Origin: Sistotremastrum niveocremeum HHB9708
Lineage: Eukaryota > Basidiomycota > Agaricomycetes > Sistotremastrales > Sistotremastraceae
Length of the DNA stretch: 64,000 bases
NCBI GenBank assembly: GCA_001630475.1
Contig: KV419411.1
Location: 270,337 to 334,336, forward strand
Reading direction: 5' to 3'
The notes below the pieces were generated by a model. It was given only the letters and a program-made list of their open reading frames with translations. It was not told where the DNA came from and made no database searches. This document shows positions 58,902 through 64,000 of this stretch, one piece after another; the first letter of the stretch is position 1; each line of letters starts with the position of its first letter. Both the position numbers and the translations under genes were made by a program.

Positions 58902-60296
58902 ATTAACTAACTCCTATAGATCTACTTGTTTTCGATATTCTTTTCCCTTTGTAGTGATTAGCTCTTAATAATTCGACCTAGTGATGGAATGGGCGGCGTG
59001 GTCTTCCGACGTCCGTCACCGCACACGCTTTCCGACCGCGACTTCGTCGAAACCCTCTCATCAAGACCTGGCTCTATCTCAGGCAATCGACTTATGCTGC
59101 CTTTGATTCAAGACTCAGGGAATGGCGTTTGTGCTATCAGGTTCCTTCTGGCGACTATCGAAACATGCCCGGATGGTCCTTAGCCTCCGCTCGATAACAT
59201 CCATGAAACAATCTCCCCCAAGACCAGGCTCCTGACGCTCCTGACCATGTACCACAAGTGCATCCGAAGCCGGGAGTACTATGAAGGACTTCATAGAGCT
59301 CATTCATGAGCCTGAGCGCGATGCTAGACACGTCTGTCGACGATGGCGGGCTTCATTTTAGGGGCGAGGAATGAACATATAGTTGGTATATTGTTCTATG
59401 CTGTGGTATGTGGTTCTCCTACTTTCAACTTCTGGCTGACCTTGTCTAACTGCCCATGTACATCTAGTAAATGCCATCAGCCGAACGGCATCGTTTAGCT
59501 CATCGCTGTCGTGGCCTGGGGTTTCCAACGGCGAGCCTTTGTACACAATGTCAGCCCACGATGGTTTTCCAACTCGCTCATCCCTTATTCATGCCGGAGC
59601 ATATCTCACCTATACTTCTTTGCAAACGCACTCCCTCATTCGCGACTACTTCAACGACGCCATGGCTGTCATGACCGCTTTCACGGGTGATTGAATGGAG
59701 TGCCATGGAGGCCGTCGATGACTTTAGATGGTATGTACTAGGTTGAGATACCTGATATCGGTGATCGTGTCTCATGGTGAAATGCAGTTCCTGTACTTCA
59801 CTGGCGTCCATCCCCCCTGTCCTATTTAAGCCTGCAGCATCCTCGACGTAGGATAAGTACGTAAGCGCAACTTTGGGACTCGGAATTCACTTACCCACGA
59901 TGCGAATTCTCTTAGCGGAGCATCGAACTGACTGCTGTCAAGATACCTTTTCAAGGCTTAAAATGGTAATGCTCGCTGCTTGCCAACGCCGAAGATCTTA
60001 CAGTTAACTATTGAATATTCATATCTGACATGAGATCCGGCTTTATTCTGATCTACTGAACGACCTCAACCTCTCACTACTGAGATGAAGTTGTCCGAAA
60101 CTCTTTAGTGACTTCTTATGTATATCGTGCGAGCGTCTGTTGTCTTTGTCCTACAAAATGCCGACGCTGCACTGCCACGGGATGCCAACATCAACACTGC
60201 AACACGCAAGCCAAGCAGAATTACGCACAGCTTAATCCAACCAAAGCGCTTAGTTCTTGGTCTTAACCTTGTTGTTGCGACATCCCATCCAAGACC
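58902..60296. other. Intergenic region before the NACHT gene
   Basis: 1.4 kb without a recognised gene. A plus-strand frame around 59500-59690 (AHDGFPTRSSLIHAGAYL style) stays open for about 60 codons but has no known domain or start; it could be a decayed gene. Confidence 0.4.
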
Positions 60297-63200
60297 ATGA
60301 CCTCCATTGTCGTTGGAGAAATCCAAGAAGAACTGATCGTTTGGCTGTCCCTTCGACGTTTTGTCGACGATAGCAGTTCGTTCAAGAGGGTAACGGATAT
60401 TCTATCCAAGGTAGTTGGGCGATAATGTCGTACCTTGCCTGACAAATTCATGATGAACGACGTGCAGGAATGTCTCTATTCAAAGGTAGCATGGGATGTT
60501 CTGAATGACACTATTCGGGTAGCTTGAATTCGCACGATCGTCCATGAGAGTGTGTAACTGACCGTCATCGATGTCGTTGCAGGCTCTGGAGATTCAAGGT
60601 GACCCGACTTCAATTGCCACAAGTCTCTTGTGTCGCATGGAGGAGACATATAGAGCGATGCTGCCTGCCTTGGAAAGAAGGGGAATGACCACAGGCCCAT
60701 GGTCACGTCGTGAAAGGTGGAGCAGCATTGGGGAGATAGATTGGGATGAATTCGAGGACAGTCACGAACATCCCCTCACTTCTACATGGGAGAAAATAGC
60801 TGATCTCACTATCACTTTTTGCCATTCCATCCTTCATTGTTTTGTCCAACAAAACACGGGTGCGTCGCGGACTCTAACAGACCACAAACACAGCTCACAT
60901 GCCACACATTGGATGAATTGCAACTTCCAGAGCTGTCATATGAACAGTGTGACTTATTGAGCAAGTACACCACCGGATTCGCCGCAGCGAGCAAAGCTTT
61001 TCGGTCTACAAAAATTGAGAAGATCCATGATGTCCTGGGTGACATCGAGCCTGTCCAGGAAGCGATGTTTTACTCTACGGAATCACGCAGTACCGGTGCG
61101 TATTCTCTTCGTACAAGGAACTCAGGACGATACTTACATTGTATTCCAGGCAATGCCGACTCGGAGGACCAAATCTTCGCAAAAAGTCTTCAATATCCCC
61201 CGATACCTTCCGATGTGGGATTTGTAGCAGATAAGTCGTGTTTGCCTCAAACTCGAAAGCATGCCTTGAGTAGATTGTACGAGTTTGCGATGAAGTCATC
61301 GACAGGCAAGAACGCATCAATACTCTGGGTCAATGGCGTAGCGGGAACAGGCAAGACGTTCCTAGCGCATGGCATCATACAGCGTATGCCAGACGACACG
61401 CCAGCTTTCTTCTTCGATCATCTACGTCAGGAAGAGGTGTCGCCTCACTCGTTGTTTCCCAAGATATCTCGGGACCTTGCAGATTTCTATCCCGCGTGGC
61501 GGCAAGCTTTGGCCCGAGCTATACAGACGGCAAAGGTTAATCGAAAAAACTCTACTCTTGCTCAGCAATTCAAGACTTTCATCAAAGGTCCTGCCAAAGC
61601 TGTTCGCTTCTGCCGGCCAGTTCTCATCGTGATAGATGGGTTGGACGAAGCGGGTCCTCCCGAGCGTCGCTCCGAGTTGCTCAAAATTCTTGCTGAAGAC
61701 CTACAGGAACTACCATGTGCTTTCCGAATCTTGATCACTTCGCGGCCCGAGCCAGATATTGTGAAGGCATTTGGCAACACCTTTCATCGCTGTTCATCAT
61801 ATGATTCTTGCCACTGCGAAAGCGACAGGAGAACAGTCGATATTACCGACCTTTGTATCGATGACGACCGTGATATCCACAGGCTCATCAAGCACCGATT
61901 TGACGCAGTCAAAGAAGATCCAGAATATCGTCTGCTCCTTTCTCAGGGCACTCGTACCACATTGGTGGCGAAGTCGGGAGGCTTAATTTTGTTCGCTAAA
62001 ACCGCCTGTGATTTCATTCTCAACGCCGGCTATGACGCTGGTCTAAATGCGAAAGAACGACTGGAGAAGGTACTCAGCTTGAACGAAGTACCCGGAATGG
62101 ATCTTCTGTATCGCACTATTTTAAACGCAACAATCTCGGAAAGTGCCCTTGATCTTGATCGGTTCCGCGTTGTTGTGGGGCGCATGATGTGTTGCGCTAA
62201 TGGGCAGGGATTGCCCACTAGCGCCCATCGCGCCTTCGATCAGCACGGAGAGGACCCTTATGCTACAGACACTATCCTTCCATACCTGGGTTCCTTGATT
62301 CGGAAGGAGAACGTGTATGAGCCCGATGGCTATAGTCTTCCAATTCATGCCGACTATAAAGCTCCCCAGTCGGCTGAATCTGATCCAATCGTTCCATGTC
62401 ACAAGTCCTTGTGGGACTATCTGACCGATAAGAACCGATCCGAGTTCCATCACGTTGATCGGTCGCTGCATCAGCTTCCACTGCTGAAAGCGTGTTTGCA
62501 GGTGCTCATGAGTGAGCTCGAGACCGACCTTCTTAGGGAGGATGTACTCAACTCCCGATCTGGTAATATCACTTTCTCGTCCGAGCCCATGAAAAGGCGC
62601 ATATCCCCACAGCTTCGATACGCGTGCCTCTTTTGGACCTTTCACCTTTCTCTCGTAAAATATGACCAAAGCGTCGACTGTATTGTCCGGAAATTCTTGG
62701 AAAACAATCTTCTCGATTGGATCTACACGCACCATTTATGCACGACACGGGGTCGGGGAGCTCATCATGATAGTTCCGAGCTCACTCGTTGCCTAATTAT
62801 CGCAGCCAGCTGGGCTCAGGTACGTATTGAAAACATCACAACTTACAATGTTCCCAATCTTACATATACCATTTCTCAAGCACAACGATGCTGGATCAGG
62901 CCTTGCGGAAATTCTTACAGACATTTTCAGATTCTTGAATGACCATTTACAAATCCTCTCAGATCCTCATATATATGTTTCTGCCCTACCGTTCACTGTC
63001 CGCGAAAGCTGGGTTTATAGACAGTACCATTGCCATTATCAAGACGCTTTCGAAGTCAAATCAGAGTTGCTTGAAACTCCTGCTTACCCAGGGCAGGAAA
63101 AGATCATATTTCGGTTTTCAGGTACCGATACCGAGGGACAAAAGGCCGGGGGTTCTCTTCGGAGTTGCCGGGGAATCTGGTTCTCTCCAGATTCTACCCA

Positions 63201-64000
63201 TTTTGTGGTCAAGGTCTCCGGCGAGCAGAAGTTCTATATGTTGAACTCAGAGAGTCTCGACATTGTTTGGGCCCAGGACCTTCAAGGAACTGCTGAAGAT
63301 TACGCAGCCATTTGTTTCTCCTGTGATTCAACTCGCGTTGTCTGGATTGGAATGCGCGGGCAAATAATCCAGAGGACTATCGATGGGAAACAAAAGTACT
63401 CAAGTCCTCCTATCGAAGACCTTGTCCACTTAAAGCATCAATCTGAACGTCGGGAGAGCTTCTTCATGACAAACGACAGTCGCTATATAGTCACAGTATG
63501 TGATGTTTCGGTCCGTAAATGGTCCATCGAAACAGGAGCCTGTGTGTTGAAAGGGGATCTCACACTCTCCCGTCACATGGTAGAATCGCCCCTTGACTGG
63601 AGCCACATTTTCATGGCATTCTCACCCGATGGAAAGATCATTTGCGTGATCCAGGAGAGATTTTTTCCCTACAGTTTTCTCTCAGTCGGTCTCTGGAGTA
63701 TTGAAACACTGGACCGAATCTGCAACTGGGAGGCCAGAGACGATACACAATCGAGCGGCACAACTCGGAGTCTTTGCACATTCTCGCCGGACAGTTCTAT
63801 ATTATACGTTTGTCTAGACCATCGGTGGCTTCGTGCGTACGAAGTCATGAGCGGAGCTCTCATTTGGAATGTGGGAGAAGTAGCCAGTAGCTCCAGTGCA
63901 GTTGCTATTGCCGCTTCTCCCGGCAACAAACATCTTGCAATTCTTGAATCTTGTGCCAGAGAGACAAGGGTCCACATACGATCTGCAGAAACTGGACAAT
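60297..64000 (+). CDS. NACHT-domain STAND NTPase with C-terminal beta-propeller repeats (3' truncated by window)
   Basis: Fungal NOD-like receptor-type signalling protein. The NACHT core is secure: Walker A VNGVAGTGKT at about 61330, Walker B PVLIVIDGLDEAGPP at about 61620, and the LITSRPEPDI sensor block. After HKSLWDYLTD and a short intron (donor at 62821), HNDAGSGLAEIL and HIYVSALPFTVRESWVYRQY follow, the usual mushroom NACHT linker. Propeller-like units (FSPDSTHFVVKVSG, FSPDGKIICVIQ, TFSPDSSILYVCL) continue to the window edge. The N-terminus is less certain: I join exons from ATG 60297 through donor sites near 60411, 60529, 60866 and 61096, all in frame, giving a helical effector-like region without a recognised domain. 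No stop is seen before 64000. Confidence 0.82.

Overview
The window looks like genomic DNA from a filamentous basidiomycete, most likely a litter- or wood-decaying agaricomycete. Genes are cut by many introns of about 50 bases with GT...AG ends and CTNAC-like branch sites. The gene content fits: two secreted polysaccharidases with fungal cellulose-binding CBM1 modules (GH10 and GH131), intradiol dioxygenases, a DUF6699 protein, F-box proteins of the mushroom type and a NACHT protein. All gene models were spliced by eye.

Layout. 0-12.9 kb is gene dense: a GH10 xylanase with CBM1, a monocarboxylate-permease-like MFS transporter, an F-box protein, an alpha/gamma-adaptin-binding (p34/AAGAB-like) protein, a 4-coumarate:CoA-ligase-like acyl-CoA synthetase ending in a peroxisomal ARL signal, nucleolar Nop56 and a glyoxalase-fold protein. 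12.9-14.7 kb is a gene-free stretch with an odd inverted/direct repeat arrangement. 14,735-17,864 is a complete PIF/Harbinger DNA transposon with perfect 15-bp terminal repeats, a TAA target duplication and both genes open. 17.9-24.8 kb holds a Gcn4/Cpc1-like bZIP regulator between two diverged, inverted copies of an unknown spliced transcription unit. 25.4-27.8 kb carries two tail-to-tail intradiol dioxygenases, followed by a GH131 glucanase with CBM1, an F-box/leucine-rich protein and a SPRY-domain gene carrying one in-frame stop.

34-50 kb is gene-poor but contains what I consider the main discovery: a dispersed family of tiny intron-rich genes. One 218-residue proline/glycine-rich protein (minus strand, 34.0-34.8 kb) and seven plus-strand mini-genes (40.9, 43.2, 45.6, 46.2, 47.9, 48.5 and 49.2 kb) share one plan. 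The first exon is only 5 or 8 bases (ATGAG, ATGTC, ATGTCNAG), every intron is phase 2, the middle exon can be as small as 9, 12 or 15 bases, and in most copies the last exon starts with an xPxPRGPKK-like motif. Predicted peptides are 34-60 residues, basic and rich in P, G and K, without a signal peptide or CaaX end. Most are preceded by a TATA box. I know of no described family that matches. A DUF6699 gene and decayed F-box-like pieces lie in the same region.

51-64 kb is again normal: a secreted dipeptidyl-peptidase V, a tail-anchored heme oxygenase, AMP deaminase, and a NACHT-type STAND protein with beta-propeller-like repeats that runs off the right edge. The plant-polymer enzymes (GH10, GH131), the aromatic-ring dioxygenases and the aryl/acyl-CoA ligase together fit a saprotrophic lifestyle, but they are scattered and do not form one obvious co-regulated cluster.
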